In this document: in pieces, positions 1 to 12,560 of the stretch
Layout of the letters: every line of letters begins with the position of its first letter
Numbering within the stretch: the first letter of the stretch is position 1
Source of the DNA: Moringa oleifera
Taxonomy: Eukaryota > Streptophyta > Magnoliopsida > Brassicales > Moringaceae
Length of the DNA stretch: 64,000 nucleotides
Direction: 5' to 3'
NCBI GenBank assembly: GCA_021397835.1
Contig: JAJFZO010000184.1
Location: forward strand, 1,364,001 to 1,428,000
Position numbers and translations under genes: made by a program
The notes under the pieces: model-generated
The model's input: only the letters and a program-made list of their open reading frames with translations
What the model was told of the DNA's origin: nothing
Databases searched by the model: none

Positions 1-2639
1 TCTTTATCCATAGTTTCGTTAGAATTATGGACAAATTATAATTAATTTTTCTTTATTTATTTTAGAAATCAAAAATATATAAAGTATCAAAATTTGAATT
101 GATAAATATTAAAATTTTTGAATTATTATTTAATTTTTCATTTTTAATGTTTAATAATTTGAATTTGAATCATTATTTAATTTTTTATTAATCTTAACTT
201 GTAATTATAATTCAGATTTTTTATTATTATTTGATTACCATTTTTCTCCATAATCAAAATTTTTTACCAATGAATTCACATTTTTCTCTTTACCCAAAAT
301 CAAAATTTGAAAGTATCCAAAAAATGTTGCATACAATGAAGAAAATAAACCATCACAAATTTTTTCATACTACAGTTTTTATTAATACATTCAATATATT
401 AATTCTTCTTCCTAATATTCAAAAAAATGTTACTTCCAATAAAAAAAATAAACCATCACAATTTTTTTATGTTACACTTTATTAATACATCCAATATACT
501 AATTCTTATTCGTAAATATCCAAAAAATGTTACATACAATAAAAAAGATAAACCATCACAAATTTTTTCATACTACACTTTTTATTAATGCATCCAATAT
601 ACATTTCATCAATAGACATTAACACACTTCAATGTAACATCATAAACTTTCTAAAAAAATTATATGATAATATATATCATGACAATTATTTCAATACTAC
701 TACCACATTTCAATAAAATGTAACACACCACTACCACTTTTTTAATCAAAAAGCACTTCAATAGTATTAACACACTTCAACATAATCAAATGCAACACCA
801 CCACTTTTTTCATGACAACACTGTTTAGTACAATTTAACATACCTTAATATAATCTAACACCACCATCACTTCATCCATTCAAACATATTTTAATCCAAT
901 ATAGCACACATTTATGATCACTTCTTTCATTATAATATACTTCAACATAACACATATTTATTACTATTTTCAAACTATAATGAATCACAGTTCTCATCCA
1001 TAGAAACATCCAGCTATGTATGAAACACATGGAGGAAAATTAATTTGCAAATTAATGCTATTTTTACAATACAAGTTGAAAGGCAAATACTTACAATTCC
1101 TAACAACTATATAATGTATTCCAAAATTTGAAATATAAGTCCTACACTTTTAACTGAAACCTAAAATAATGCTTTATATATATTGCCCAAACGTTTGTTT
1201 GACATCATCAAGCTCAGACTGACTATAGGTATTATATCCATTAGTGGTGCATATGGAAAATATAAAAGTTAGTACAACTGTAATTGCAATATTATACATA
1301 ACATTTTGCATAAACAATTATTTAAAAACTTACTATTTTCAAGTATGCTGCATTATTGTTATGTCTGTTAATCATATCCCTCATGCATTTCATCATATAG
1401 TGTCCACAATCAAGATTAGAAGATTAACGTGGATACTAGCATAATTTAAATGTTATATTTTTGACTAAATAATGAAATTTAATATCACATATGGTCCGTA
1501 ACATACATACCTTAGCAATAATACTTTGGCAATTCCGTCGGCTAATGGATGGTATGTCTGTTGCGAAGAACATTCTAAAAGAGCAGGGAAGAAAAAAAAA
1601 GATTATTAATTTTGAAACTGCAATTACATATACTAATGTAAGTATAAAATAATTGAAGTCATGTAGACAAGAGCATGTCTAACTCAGCGTAAGAACCAAG
1701 CCCTAGAGGATAAAAAACAGTGTATGTAAACGCTCATGGCTCAACAATCACCAACATCTAATGATGCCTAAATTATTAAGCAAATTAAATTATTAGTTAT
1801 TTAGCTAATGCAATTAAAAAAAATTAAGTTCATGCTTATGTGATGTTATACAGGAAGATCACTACTCCTTTGTCACATGGTTGCTCTAATCTACTTGCAA
1901 TATGAATCATATAGTAAAGATATCATCCAAACATCCATATCCGTTGGTTTTTTTTCACTCACTAACCAAATTTGACTACTATATGATTATGCTTTATAGT
2001 TGTGCATATTTTTTCAAGAGTTTCACGGAAAACTCATCTTAGTTTTCAAGTAGATTTAGACACATTTTTCATCCCTTCAAAAAGGTCCACCTCCTTTGCT
2101 TGTATATTTTAAGAACACGTTAAGAACAAGCAAATAAAAGATTATTTTGTGACATGTATTTGACCCATTAACCTACATAAGCATGTTTTCTTCCTTCGTA
2201 AAAATAGGTTTCATACAGAGTAATATGCTTCAATGTCATTCAATAAACATAGCATACAAATACAGTCTTCAAAATGAAGAAACTAAAAGCAATAAATAGA
2301 ATAATCATAATTTTTGCTTATCTTAAAAAATCCATTAAGGTTTCAATCAGTAATTTTCTACCTAAATAAACTCCAAAAATTTATTTTTGTTTTTTCATAA
2401 AACTAACATTTATCAAGCAAAATCCAGCATACATATAGTTTAATAAACATTAATCTTTACCTTATTAGTTAGGATTCCAAAATCAACTATCACAGTGTCC
2501 ATTGTAAAAAATAACAAAATTATAAATTTGAAAAAAAAGATTAACCTTACTAAAACTAAAAGCAGATTTTGATCAGTTAGATTTAGAACCCAGATCGAAG
2601 TATAACCACATCTTCCTTTCTTGTAATCAGTCAAGGCTA

Positions 2640-3520
2640 AGATTTTTATCTGCTAGATCTAGAACCTCGATGGACTAGAACCATGTGCAGATCTGGAAAC
2701 CTAATGGAAGTAGAACCTCGCACCCAAATTTAAAACCCTCAACATAGATCTAGAAATCACAGCATAAATCCAAAATCCCCAATCCAGATGTGAAATCTAA
2801 TAAAAGTAAAACCACGCCCATATCTAAAATCTCGATGGAAGTAGAAACTTGTGTTCAGATCTGGAATCCCTAGCATAGATTTGGAATTCGTAGCCCAGAT
2901 CTAAAATCTCATAGTAAGATTTAGAAACCGCAGCACAGATCTGGCATCCTAATCAAGATCTCAAATCCTTAGCCCCAAATCTAAAACCCTGCACCTAGAT
3001 TTGGAAACCCCAGTATAGATTTAAAATCCTAGTCAAGGTCTAGAATCCCTAACCCAGATCTAAGCTTCACACCTAGATTTCAAACCCCTAGCACAGATCT
3101 AGAATCCTAATCAAGATCTGGAATCCTAGCCCAGATAAAAAACCATACACCAGAATTTGAAACTCTCAACACAGATTTGGAATCCTAACCAAGATCTAAA
3201 ATCCCTAACTCAGATCTAAAACCTTATAGCCAGATCTGAAATCCCCAGCATAGATCTGGAATCCCAATGAAGATCTTGAATCCTTAGCCCAGATTTAAAA
3301 TCTCACACCTAGATTTGAAACCCCTAGCATAAATCTCGAATCTTCAACCAAGATCCGAAATTGCTCACCCAGATCTGGAACCCCCAGCACAGATTTAGGA
3401 CCCCAACATAAATCTAGGACCTTAACACACATTTGGAACCCTAGAAAAAATCTGGAACTCCGATGAAAATAGAACCCTGCAAAAATCTAAAACCCCGATG
3501 GACGTAGAACCATACCCAGT
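2640..3520. repeat. AGATCT-rich minisatellite inside CACTA copy 1
   Basis: Roughly 30-bp units of the form AGATCTGGAATCCC-AGCCC recur with heavy divergence through this stretch. Many units keep the palindromic core AGATCT or a one-base variant. The homologous block in the second element lies at about 60540-61410. It contains no convincing reading frame; open frames here simply follow the repeat. Confidence 0.75.
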
Positions 3521-3679
3521 TTGGGCTTAAAAATAAAGAAACTAAAAGCAACAAATAATTTTTGTATTCTAACAAAGAAGGCAAGTACATAATTTCAGAA
3601 GAAAGGATTAAACTTACTAAGACAAAGAAGAGATTCAATCTGCCAGATTTGGAACCTAAAAGCAAGCAAAACCACACTG

Positions 3680-3935
3680 TGAGTAAAGGTTTGTACTTTT
3701 ATTCATAGTTTTGTTGTAACTGTGAATAAAATGCATTTTAAAAACACTTTTATTCACTGTTACAGTAAAACTGTGAATAATAATTTTCTTTTATTCATAG
3801 TTTTGTTACAACTGTGAAGAAAGGTTCATTTTATTCACAGTTTTGTTGCAACTGTAAACTAATCTTCTTTTATTCATAGTTATTATTAAAACTATGAACT
3901 ATTTAGTGTAAACTAATATCATTTTTGTTATAGTG
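3680..3935. repeat. CACTA subterminal repeats, right end of copy 1
   Basis: Short motifs of the type cacagtt and aactgtgaa alternate in both orientations (for example near 3690, 3750, 3775, 3800, 3835 and 3870) and run up to the TAGTG end at 3935. In En/Spm-type elements such subterminal repeats bind transposase. Here that role is inferred from position and arrangement only. Confidence 0.7.
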
Positions 3936-6480
3936 GCGGTTGTACGCTAGCCTTATGTCCATGGCGTGCGCGTTGGAGGTAGTTATAGCTTGACTCTTAT
4001 GCCCATCGATTAAGCGATACAGTGCTCGCGGCATGTTCGTTAGGCAGATAATCGAAGGACATAGAAACGAGGGGTTGGCCACGTGAGGCACCTTTAACTT
4101 GGCTAGCGTGCCCTATGCAACTACATGCTAGGCCTTACACCCATGCCATGCTTATTAAGGGTAATCAAGGCTTACCACTCGCTCCCATGGAGCAGGCGAC
4201 ACCGTGCTCATGGCACACTCACTAGGCATATGATCAGGGGACATAGCAATGAAGGGCTGGTTTGCATACAATGCCTTTGGCTTATCTGGTGAGCCTTATG
4301 TGATCGCAAGCTGGGCATTACGCCCATGTCATCTCTGTTTAGGGGTAGTCGTGGGTTACCTCTTGTGCCCATGGACCAACTAACGAGATACTCGTGGCAC
4401 ACTCAATGGGCACATGATCGAGGGACGTAGCGACAAGGGGTTGGCTCGCATATGTTAGCCATTGCATGGCTAGCGCACCATGTGCAGCTGCACATTGGAC
4501 CATGCTCCCATGTCATGCTAGTTAGGGGGCAGTCATGGCTTGCTTCTTGTGCGCATGGACTAAGTGATAAAGTGCTCATGGCCTGCTTGTTAGGCACATA
4601 AACAAGGAACATAACAATGAGGGCTGACTTGCGAAGGGCGCCCTTGGCTAGACTGGTGTGCTTTGTATGGTTACACACTAGGGGCAACCATGGCTTATCC
4701 CTTGTTGCCATGGTTTGATGACATAGTGCTCGTGGCATGCTCTTTAGGCATATGATCAAGTGACGTAATGACGAGGGACTAACTCGCGTGGGGCGCCCTT
4801 GGCTTGGCTAACACGCCTAGTGTGGTTGCATGCTAGGCTTGGCGCCCATATCGTGCTTACTAACGGTAGCCTCAGCTTGCATCCCGTGCCCATGGTCTTG
4901 GTGATGTCACACTCATGGCACACTCATTGGGCACAAGATCGAGGGATATAGCGATAAGGGGCTAACTCATGTGAGGCATCATTGGCTTGGCTGTTGCTTC
5001 ATAAGCAGCTGTATGCTAGGCCTTGCGCCCATGCCGTGCTCACTAGAGGTAGCTGTGGCTTGCCTCTCATACCCATGGTCCAGTAATGCGCGCTCATGGC
5101 ATACTCGTTGGGCACATAAAAAAGAGATGTAGCGATAATTTGTGTGGCTGCACACTAAGGGTAACCATGGCTTACCTTTTATGGCCATGGTCTAGGGACC
5201 CAGTGCTCATGGCATGCTCGCTTGGCACATGATCAAGGGACATAATGACGAGGGGCTAGCTCACATGGGATACCTTTAGATTGGTTGACATTTCCAATGT
5301 GGTCACACGCTAGGCTTTGTGCCCATATCATGCTTACTGTGAGTAGCCATGGCTTACCTTTCATGCCCATGATCTTGATGACGTGGTGCTCACGACATGC
5401 TCATTAGGCACACGATCGAGAGACATAGTGATGAACAGCTAACTCGTGTGAGGCATCCTTGGCTTGGTTGTTGCTCCCTATGCGGCTGCATGCTAGGCCT
5501 TATGCCCATGTTGTGCTTATTAGAGGTAGCCATGGCTTGCCTTTCATACCCATGGTCTACGCAATGCAAATTCATGGCATGTTTGATGGGCTCACAATCA
5601 ATGGACGTAGTGTTGAGGGCCTCGCTTGCTTGGGGACCCCTTGGCATGGATGGGGCACCTTATGCAATCACACATTGGGCCTTATGCTTGTGTTGTGCAT
5701 ACTAAAGGCGATCATGGCTTGCCTCCTAGGCCCATGGTCTAGGTGACACGACTCTTATTGCACACTCGCTGGGCACAAGATCAAAGGATGTACCGACGAG
5801 TGCTTAGTGCACCTTTTATGGCTGCACGTTGGGCCTTGCACCTATGGCATGCCTACTAGGGATAGTGTTAGCTTTCCTACCATGCCCATGGTCCATATGA
5901 TGTGATGCTCGTGGTAAGCTTGCATTGCATATGATCGAGTGATGTAACGATAAGAGGCTGGCTAGTTTAGCGGTGCCTTGGCTTGGTTGGTGCACCCTGC
6001 GTAATCACACGCTAGGCCTTGTGCCTATGTTGTGCTTACTGGCGACAGTTGTGGCTTGCCTCTCGTGCCCATGGTCTAGGTGATGTGGCTCTCGTGGCTC
6101 GTGTAGGGCACCCTTAGCTCGCATGAGGCATGCTTGGCTTGGTTGGCCTGCCTTGTGTAGCTACACTCTAGGCCTTATGCCCATGCCATGCCTAGTAGGG
6201 GCAGTTATGGCTTGCCCTACCTTGCCTATGGTCTAGGTGGTGCACTTCCATGGCACGCTTATTATGCACATGACGAGGGATGTAGTGACAAGGGTTGACT
6301 CACGAAGTGCCCCTCACTTGGCTAGCGCACCTTGTGCGGCAGCACGTTAGGCCTTGTGCCCATGCCATGCCTACTAAGGCCAGCCATGGCTTACCTCTTG
6401 TGCCTATGGTCTAGGTAACATGGTTTTCGTGGCATGTTGGCTCGGCACATGATAGAAAGATATAGGAACGAGTGGTTGGC
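3936..6480. repeat. GC-rich tandem satellite, probable rDNA IGS subrepeats (left array)
   Basis: About 14-16 diverged head-to-tail units of roughly 150-185 bp are visible. Recurring landmarks in each unit are gcttgcct, gcccatgg, ctcatggcac, aggcacatgatcgaggga, gtagcgacgaggggctgg, cccttggcttggct and a final gccttgcgcccatgcc. The array begins directly at the CACTA end and stops about 150 bp before the 3' end of the decayed 25S rRNA gene, the normal place for IGS subrepeats. Its base composition contrasts sharply with the AT-rich surroundings. Many units differ by C/T or G/A changes. Open frames across it are repeat artefacts. The IGS identity is inferred from position; the tandem structure is seen directly. 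Confidence 0.85.
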
Positions 6481-6631
6481 CTAGATATTTTTCAAACTAT
6501 TTTCCCTTGTGTTTCCCATTCCCTATAAGCCTAAGGGTCTTGCCTTTTTTACTTGGGTCTTTATTTCGAGGGACAGATGTAGACTTTATGGCATTGATGG
6601 TCCAAAACAGAGGCATAATGATTGTTAAGAT
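6481..6631 (-). other. Spacer between the IGS-like array and 25S (3' external spacer)
   Basis: This short single-copy stretch sits just downstream of the 25S rRNA end on the minus strand. By position it corresponds to the 3' external transcribed spacer and termination region. I see no clear terminator motif. Confidence 0.5.
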
Positions 6632-9600
6632 GAGGGGGAGGCACGAATCGGACTGACAAAAAGGTGAATCTCAAAAGATCGTGGCAGCAAGAAAACTTTG
6701 CCACTTGCATTACCCCATCATGTATTTTAGTCATGCACAAAGGATTTTGCTCGTCACTTGATAGGAATCGTACTTCAAGGTAGCTCGCGAGGCTCTTCCA
6801 CTACGCATGCTTGGGTAACAACGTGTGTCTTTGGGGGTCGAGAGGCCTTTGTTGCAAGTCGACAATCGAGTGACAGGTGCATCCATTGCTTTTTGTCTGA
6901 TTTTGACTTAAAGGCATTCAGTCATGATCGAGTGCACGATAGCTCCGCACCGTTGGCTTTTAAACCAAGTGCGATGACTGATTGTGCAAATCAATGATTC
7001 CTCTCTTATTAGGATGAATTACTATCATGATGTGGGCATCAGTACGGTAAAACTAAACTGTCTCACTATGATTTAAACCCAGCTCATGTTCCCCATTGGC
7101 GGGTGGAAAATCCAACATTTGGTGAATTCTACTTCATAAAGATGGGAAGAGCCGACATCAAAGGATTAAAAAGCACAGTCGCTATGAACACTTGGTTGCC
7201 ACAAGCTAGTTATCCTTGTGGTAACTTTCTTGACACCTTTAGCTTTAAATTTTAAAGGTTTAAAAGATCGATGGGCCATGCTTTCAAATTCATTTTCACA
7301 TTGGAAATCAAAATCAAATAAGTTTTTGCCCTTTTGCTCCATATGAAATTTTTGTTCTCATTAAGCTTATCTTAAGACACTGCATTATCTTTTAATAAAT
7401 GTGCTGCCCTAGCCAAACTCCCTACTTGACAATATCTTTCACTCGAATTGGCCAGCCAAGGTCAGTTTAGGTCCCAAAAAAAAGGGCAACACCCAGCCTC
7501 CCATTCATAAAATAAGTAAAATAATGTTAAAAGTAGATGTATTTCACTTTCACTGTTTTTGATCTGACTTATCCTATTCCTTTCAAGTCATTTCATAAAG
7601 TCAAACTAGAGTCAAGCTTAATAAGTCTTCTTTCCCTGCTCATTCTACCAAGCCTGTTCCCTTGGCTATGCTTTCATTGGATAGTACACAGAGACTGTAG
7701 AAATCTCAATTATCCATTCATGCGAGAGAGTCATAGTTACTCCCACCATGTTTACCCATGTTTGGTTAAATTTCTTCACTTTAACATTCAAAGCACCAAG
7801 CAGAAATCACGCTGCGTGAGCATCCATAAGAGCAATTACAATGCTTTCTTAATTAAGCAGTCGAATTCCCCTTATCCATATAGTTATGAGTTGGCTATTC
7901 GACACTTGGGGAAGGCCCCAAAAGAAGTCGTTCCCAATTCATGCCTCAATCATCATGTGGTGATCCACTATCGCCATAACAGTAGCTTGAATAATCCACC
8001 AATAACTGATGGGGTTTGAGATTGGGATCCTCATGCCTAGCCCTCAAAGCCAATCCTTTTCTTGAGGTTATAAATCCATTTTATTGATGTTTCTTGCCTA
8101 TAATATTCCATCGACCACAAGTTATTCACCTTGGAGACTTAATGCGATTGTGAGTACGATTGGGTATGAGGGGCTCTCAGTCTTTCAAATTTTCAAGGGT
8201 TGCTGAGGGCTTATCAGACACCATACGACGTGCAATGCTCTTCCAGCCATTACACCTTACCTCAACTTGAGCCGTTTCTAGGGTGGGCAAGTTGTTAAAT
8301 AAAAAAGATAACTCTTCTCGAGGGGCTCACCCATATCTTCTGACTCTCTAACATACCTCAACTACCACATCCTAATTTTGAAATTTAAATTAGATCTCCT
8401 TTCGAGGCTTGCACTAAAACGCTACCTGACAGGCTTCCCCTATCTTTTAGGATCGACTAACCCATGTATACATGACTTTCATGTGGAACCTTTCTCCTTT
8501 TCGATCGTTAAAGTTCTCATTTAAATATTTACTACTACTATCAAGATCTGCACTAATGGCCACTTTGTCCAGGCTAACGCCTCGAGTTTTGTAGCAACCA
8601 CTGCACTTTCCTACTCATTAGGTCTTAGCCCTTGCCCTAACGGTAAGTATAGGTTACATACTTCAATACCTTCCATTTTCGAGGCCAATTGATTGGACAA
8701 GTAAGTTGTTACACACTCTTTAGTAGATTTTGACTTCTATGACCATTGTTTCAGTGTCTTAATCGACCAACACCCTTTCTTAGTCCTAGGTTAGCACATA
8801 ATCAGGCACCCATAACCTAGCTTTTGGTTCATCCTACATTGTTAGTTCTATTTACCAAAATGGCCCACTTGAAGCTCTCAATTTTGTAGGATGACTCAAG
8901 AAGCAGTTACCCCGTTCTACTTATTTAAAGTTTGAGAATAGGTCAAGAGCATTACACCCTCGATGCCTCCAATCATTGGGTTTACATGATAGAACTCGCA
9001 TTTAAACTCTAGCTATCCTAAGGGAAACTTTAGAGGGAAACGAGCAACTGGACAGTTTGATTAGTCTTTTGCCCCTATACCTATGTCACACAAATGATTT
9101 GCATGTCAATATCACTGCGAGCCTCAACTAGAGTTAATTTCTTCTAGCTTTTCCTTACTCAGGCATAGTTCACTATCTTTCGGGTCCCGTTAAGCATGCT
9201 CACACTCGAACCCTTCTCGAAATATCAAAGTCAATCAATGATGCACCCACGAAGGATCCCACCAATTGGCTTCCTTATGCCTTATAAGTTTATTCACTCA
9301 TTAACTCGCATTCATGTCAAGCTTTTGGGTCCGTATTTTAAAACAAGTTAAATAGGGAGCTTGCTAGCCAACATTGGGAGCACATAAGTGTCAAAGTACA
9401 TTGCTTAGTGCACTCTGCCAGCTACGATCTTAATAACAACATCTCTATGAGCATATCAAAGGCTCGAGCTTAGGCAGTCATTGCAATTCGTATTTGTCTG
9501 CACCTTGAGTTGATTGACAGACTTGTTCGTGATTGTTGCACATTCGACTGAGGTGCATTACTAGCCCCATTCGCTTCCTTCTCGATAATTTCAAGCACTC

Positions 9601-9980
9601 ATTGACTCTCTTTTCAAAGTCCTTTTCATTGTCATACTTATTCACCATTAATCTCTCACCTATATTTAGCCTTGGACAAAATTTATCGCTCGATTAAGGC
9701 CACATTTCCAAACAACCCGACCTACCAACGACACCTCATGGTATGGCAGGGTTAGGGTGAGATGAGGCTCTCGCCAATGCCCTTTTCTTAGGGACATGGG
9801 CTGTATACCATCGCTAATAACGATTTTCCAGACCATAATTTAGGTGCCAAGGTCACTTGATTTTCAAGATGGGCTTTTCCTATTTTGCTCATTGTTACTA
9901 GGAGTGTCCTTGTTAGTTTCTTTTCTTCCACCTGTTGATATGCTTAAACTCAATGGGTGATCTTGCCTGACTTAGGTTCG
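6632..9980 (-). rRNA. Degenerate 25S (large-subunit) rRNA gene, near full length
   Basis: Read on the minus strand, the sequence follows plant 25S rRNA from its 5' end (ggttcg at 9975-9980, complement of the usual start) to its 3' end near 6632. Well-kept blocks on the plus strand include agagccgacatcaaaggatt (about 7147), aggatcgactaacccatgta (about 8450) and attgactctcttttcaaagt (about 9600). The length, about 3.35 kb, is close to the usual 3.4 kb. It lies in the normal order after 5.8S and ITS2. Substitutions are dense and mostly C-to-T or G-to-A, often at former CG sites, and there are small deletions, for example about 40 bp near 7720. Such a copy is unlikely to yield functional rRNA, so it is an rDNA pseudogene. 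The match is to remembered plant rRNA, not a computed alignment. Confidence 0.93.
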
Positions 9981-10193
9981 TATCTTGATCCATTGATCAT
10001 GGGTCCATGAGCCACGAGCAAGCGACATGGGCACGAAAGAGCACAAGGCTTTTTTAACCACCACTAAGTGATGATGTAGCATCACTAGAGACTTATTTTT
10101 AGGCCAATCGTAAGCTAAAGGTTCATGAGAGGCTAATATCTGCCCGAAGAGGTCCATCACCTCCCTAAAGGGATGGGAAGTCGAGAGGGATGG
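9981..10193 (-). other. ITS2 of the decayed rDNA unit
   Basis: The interval between the recognisable 5.8S 3' end and 25S 5' end is about 213 bp, a normal plant ITS2 length. The tgtcacgcacc sequence at its 5' side (complement of about 10188-10200) corresponds to the usual start of plant ITS2. Confidence 0.8.
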
Positions 10194-10357
10194 TGCGTGA
10201 CACCCAAGAAAATGTGTCCTTGGCCTGATGGCTTTAGGCACAACTTGCATTCAAAAACTCGATGGTTCACGGGATTTGGTAATTCACTAGAAGTATCGCA
10301 TTTCACTACTTTCTTCATCAATGCGAGAGTGAAAATATCCATTACCAAGAGTCATTT
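10194..10357 (-). rRNA. Degenerate 5.8S rRNA gene
   Basis: The complement contains the plant 5.8S landmarks in order: gactcttggtaatggatatt at its 5' end, gcatt-gatgaagaa, gcgatact, then ccatcgagtttttgaatgca and the downstream stem. The length of about 164 bp matches plant 5.8S. Differences from the plant consensus are mainly transitions at CG sites, such as loss of the CG in cgactctcggcaacgg. It lies between ITS1 and ITS2 with the same polarity as 18S and 25S. Confidence 0.93.
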
Positions 10358-10536
10358 AAGACATTTAGTGACAACACAACCATTTGCCATGCATTAAGAT
10401 CAAGCCGACAAGAGCATGCTCATTCATTCAAGTCCCTTGACACATCCCGCACTGTGAGTTTGTTATTACGCGAGACGAGGGGCTTGGATGCGAGCCCACA
10501 CACCTTTTGCAGGTCATTTTGCTAAACAAGTTTTGA
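10358..10536 (-). other. ITS1 of the decayed rDNA unit
   Basis: The interval between the 18S 3' end and the 5.8S 5' end is about 179 bp, somewhat short for plant ITS1. This suggests some deletion. Sequence such as tttgttattacgcgagacga in the middle is compatible with ITS1 but is not diagnostic. Confidence 0.75.
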
Positions 10537-11408
10537 CAATGATCTTTTCATAGGTTCACCTATGGTAACCTTGTTATGACTTCTCTTTTCTCTAAATAAT
10601 AAGGACTAGTGGACTTCTTGCGACGTTGCAAATGACAAAATGCCCACATCACTGTGATCTAAACACTTCACAGGACCATTTAGTCTGTAAGAGCGACAAG
10701 CGATGTGTATAAAAGATAAGAATGTAGTCAACACGAGTTGATGACTTGTGCTTACTAGGAATTCTTCGTTAAAGACCAACAATTGCAACGATCTATCCTC
10801 ATCATGATGAAATTTTAAAGATTACTTGGGCCTATTAACCCAAGGCTATAAACTCATTGAACATATTAGAGTAGCATGCGTGCAGCTGAGAACATCTAAG
10901 GGCATCACAGGCTGTTATTACCTCAAACTTCCTTGGCCTAAGTGGCCATAGTCCCTCTAAGAAGCCGATTGTAAAGGCTCACCTCCATGCAACTACTTAA
11001 CAAGCTGAGGCTTCGTTTGCTAATGAAATTAACTAGACAAATTGCTTCACCAACTAAGAACAGTCATGCATTACAACTCATAGAATCAAGAAAGAGCTCT
11101 CAGTCTATCAATCCTTATTATGTTTGGACTTGGTAAGTTTCCTTATGTTGAGTCAAATTAAGCTGCAGGCTCCACTCCTGGTGGTACCCTTCTGTTAATT
11201 CCTTTAAGTTTCAGCCTTGCGACTATACTACCCTCGAGACCCAAAAAGTTTGATTTCTCACAAGGTGCGAGCGAAATACTAAAAGGAATATCTTGTGATC
11301 CCTAGTTGGCATCATTTATGGTTGAGAGTAAGATGGCATCTGTCCACCTTCAAGCCTTTAACTTTTGTTCTTAATTAATGAAAACATCCTCGGTAAATGC
11401 TTTCGCAG
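10537..11408 (-). rRNA. Degenerate 18S rRNA gene, 3' part
   Basis: The complement matches the 3' half of plant 18S rRNA, ending at the usual terminus (gatcattg, complement of about 10537-10544). Conserved plus-strand blocks include aggttcacctatggtaacc (about 10551) and attcctttaagtttcagcct (about 11198), where the usual universal-primer region lies. The match runs to gcttucgcagt-equivalent sequence at about 11400-11408, then stops abruptly at an AT-rich insertion. Changes are mainly CG-to-TG or CG-to-CA. Confidence 0.93.
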
Positions 11409-11439
11409 TAGTTAAAAAATATTAAAAAATATGAAAACT

Positions 11440-11790
11440 ACTCTCTTGAGATTTTTCATACTCCTCAAAACTTGAAACACTTATATTTTAGAATAATTTT
11501 TAGTTATTAAAAAATATAAAAATCTCTCTCTTGAGATTTTTTCATATTTTAAAAATATTAAGTAGTTTTTTATATTAATATATAAAAACTTCTCTCTTGA
11601 GATTTTTTATATCTCTCAAAAATTGAAAATATATATTTTTATTTATTTTTACTTTTAAAAAAATAATTATTACATAACAAATATGAAAATCTCTCCCTTA
11701 AGATTTTTTCATACTTCTCAAAAACTTAAAACTTATATTATTATTTTTAAAATAAATTTTTATAAAAAAATAACTCTCTTGATGATTTTA
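11440..11790. repeat. Diverged tandem repeat with CTCTCTTGAGATTTTT core
   Basis: The core ctctcttgagattttt or a close variant occurs near 11442, 11524, 11592, 11691 and 11773, spaced about 70-100 bp. Each core is followed by cata-rich sequence and ctcaaaa-cttgaaa. The core itself is partly palindromic (aaatctc...gagattt). Confidence 0.7.
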
Positions 11791-12398
11791 TGCCCTTAAA
11801 ATTTTAAAATATTTTTATTTTATTTTTTAAAAAATTAAAGTAACGTCTAAGTGATTTAATCTTTTCTAAAAACATAGTTAAAATTAAGTAAAATAATAAT
11901 AATAATAATAATTAAGTAAAAAAATGATAATTAAGTAAAAATTTACCTTATTACTTTCACACACATGAATGTATAAAAAAAAAAATTGTGTATTTAGAAA
12001 TAGAGAAATATAAATACATTAATATACACGGTAAAAAAAATATAAGTGAGAATAATATGAAGATAAGTAAAAAGATATATGTGTGCAAGAGGAATATATA
12101 TATATATACACACACATATGTAATAACAATTAAGTAAATAAATGAAAGAAAATATTCATAAAAAACAAAAATAAAGGGAAAAAATAATGATAATATCACA
12201 AAAAATATTACCTTGTTCTTTAAAAGGAAATAATATTTGAAAATTTCTCCTTTAAGTCTCTCCTTACCGAAAAAAATCTCTCATACTCTTTTTAAATTAC
12301 TGTTTTCCCCTTTTATAACTTTCTTCAAATATTCTCCAAATTCTCAAAATTTTTTAAAATTCTCTCCTCATCACTTCCTCTCAAAATCCCCCAAAGCT

Positions 12399-12434
12399 CT
12401 TGGCCAAGGTAGGTATTTATAAACCTTGGCCAAG
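12399..12434. repeat. Perfect 12-bp inverted repeat (hairpin)
   Basis: CTTGGCCAAGGT at 12399-12410 and ACCTTGGCCAAG at 12423-12434 are exact complements separated by 12 bp. The function is unknown. It lies near the right edge of the insertion in 18S. Confidence 0.8.
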
Positions 12435-12444
12435 CCTCCATTTA

Positions 12445-12550
12445 ATGCAACAATAGGTAACATTGCAACATTGTAGAATTGGCAGCATTGTAGCATCAGT
12501 AGCATTCCAGAATTGGCAGCATTGGTAGCATTGCAGTATTGCTGCAAAAT
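12445..12550. repeat. Short GCATTG/GTAGCATT repeat
   Basis: Repeats of the type aattggcagcattg and gtagcattgcag recur irregularly through this stretch, just before the 18S match resumes at 12561. Confidence 0.65.
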
Positions 12551-12560
12551 GGGTGTCTAT

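Larger units (their letters stand above)
1..3935. mobile_element. Non-autonomous CACTA DNA transposon, copy 1 (left end outside window)
   Basis: The right end is TAGTG at 3931-3935, preceded by T-rich sequence. This is the inverted CACTA terminus typical of En/Spm (CMC) elements. The same element is present in full at 57865-62029, and position 1 here matches about 58209 there. Inward from the end, 3680-3930 holds repeated short motifs resembling ttattcacagtt and its inverse, as expected for CACTA subterminal repeats. The interior is AT-rich and has no recognisable transposase, so the element would depend on an enzyme encoded elsewhere. The flank is gcg here, where the other copy has a clean ATG duplication, so this side of the target duplication appears mutated. 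About 600-830 holds sequence absent from the second copy. Confidence 0.8.
11409..12560. other. AT-rich insertion splitting the 18S rRNA gene
   Basis: The 18S match breaks at about 11408 and resumes at about 12561, with roughly 250 nt of 18S missing at the break. In between is very AT-rich DNA unlike rDNA. I see no CACTA-type termini, no obvious inverted repeats at the edges, and no transposase. It contains a periodic motif (11440-11790), an (AT)/(AC) stretch near 12094-12120, a perfect hairpin (12399-12434) and a short GCATTG repeat (12445-12550). Its origin is unknown; it could be a transposon remnant or filler DNA from break repair. Confidence 0.7.

Noticed and set aside
3936..6480. CRISPR-like regularly spaced repeats
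   Set aside because: Units are adjacent with no unique spacers and the setting is a plant nuclear genome; this is tandem satellite DNA.
6758..8019. Reading frames of 79 and 160 codons on the plus strand
   Set aside because: They lie antisense within the decayed 25S rRNA gene and are explained by rRNA sequence.
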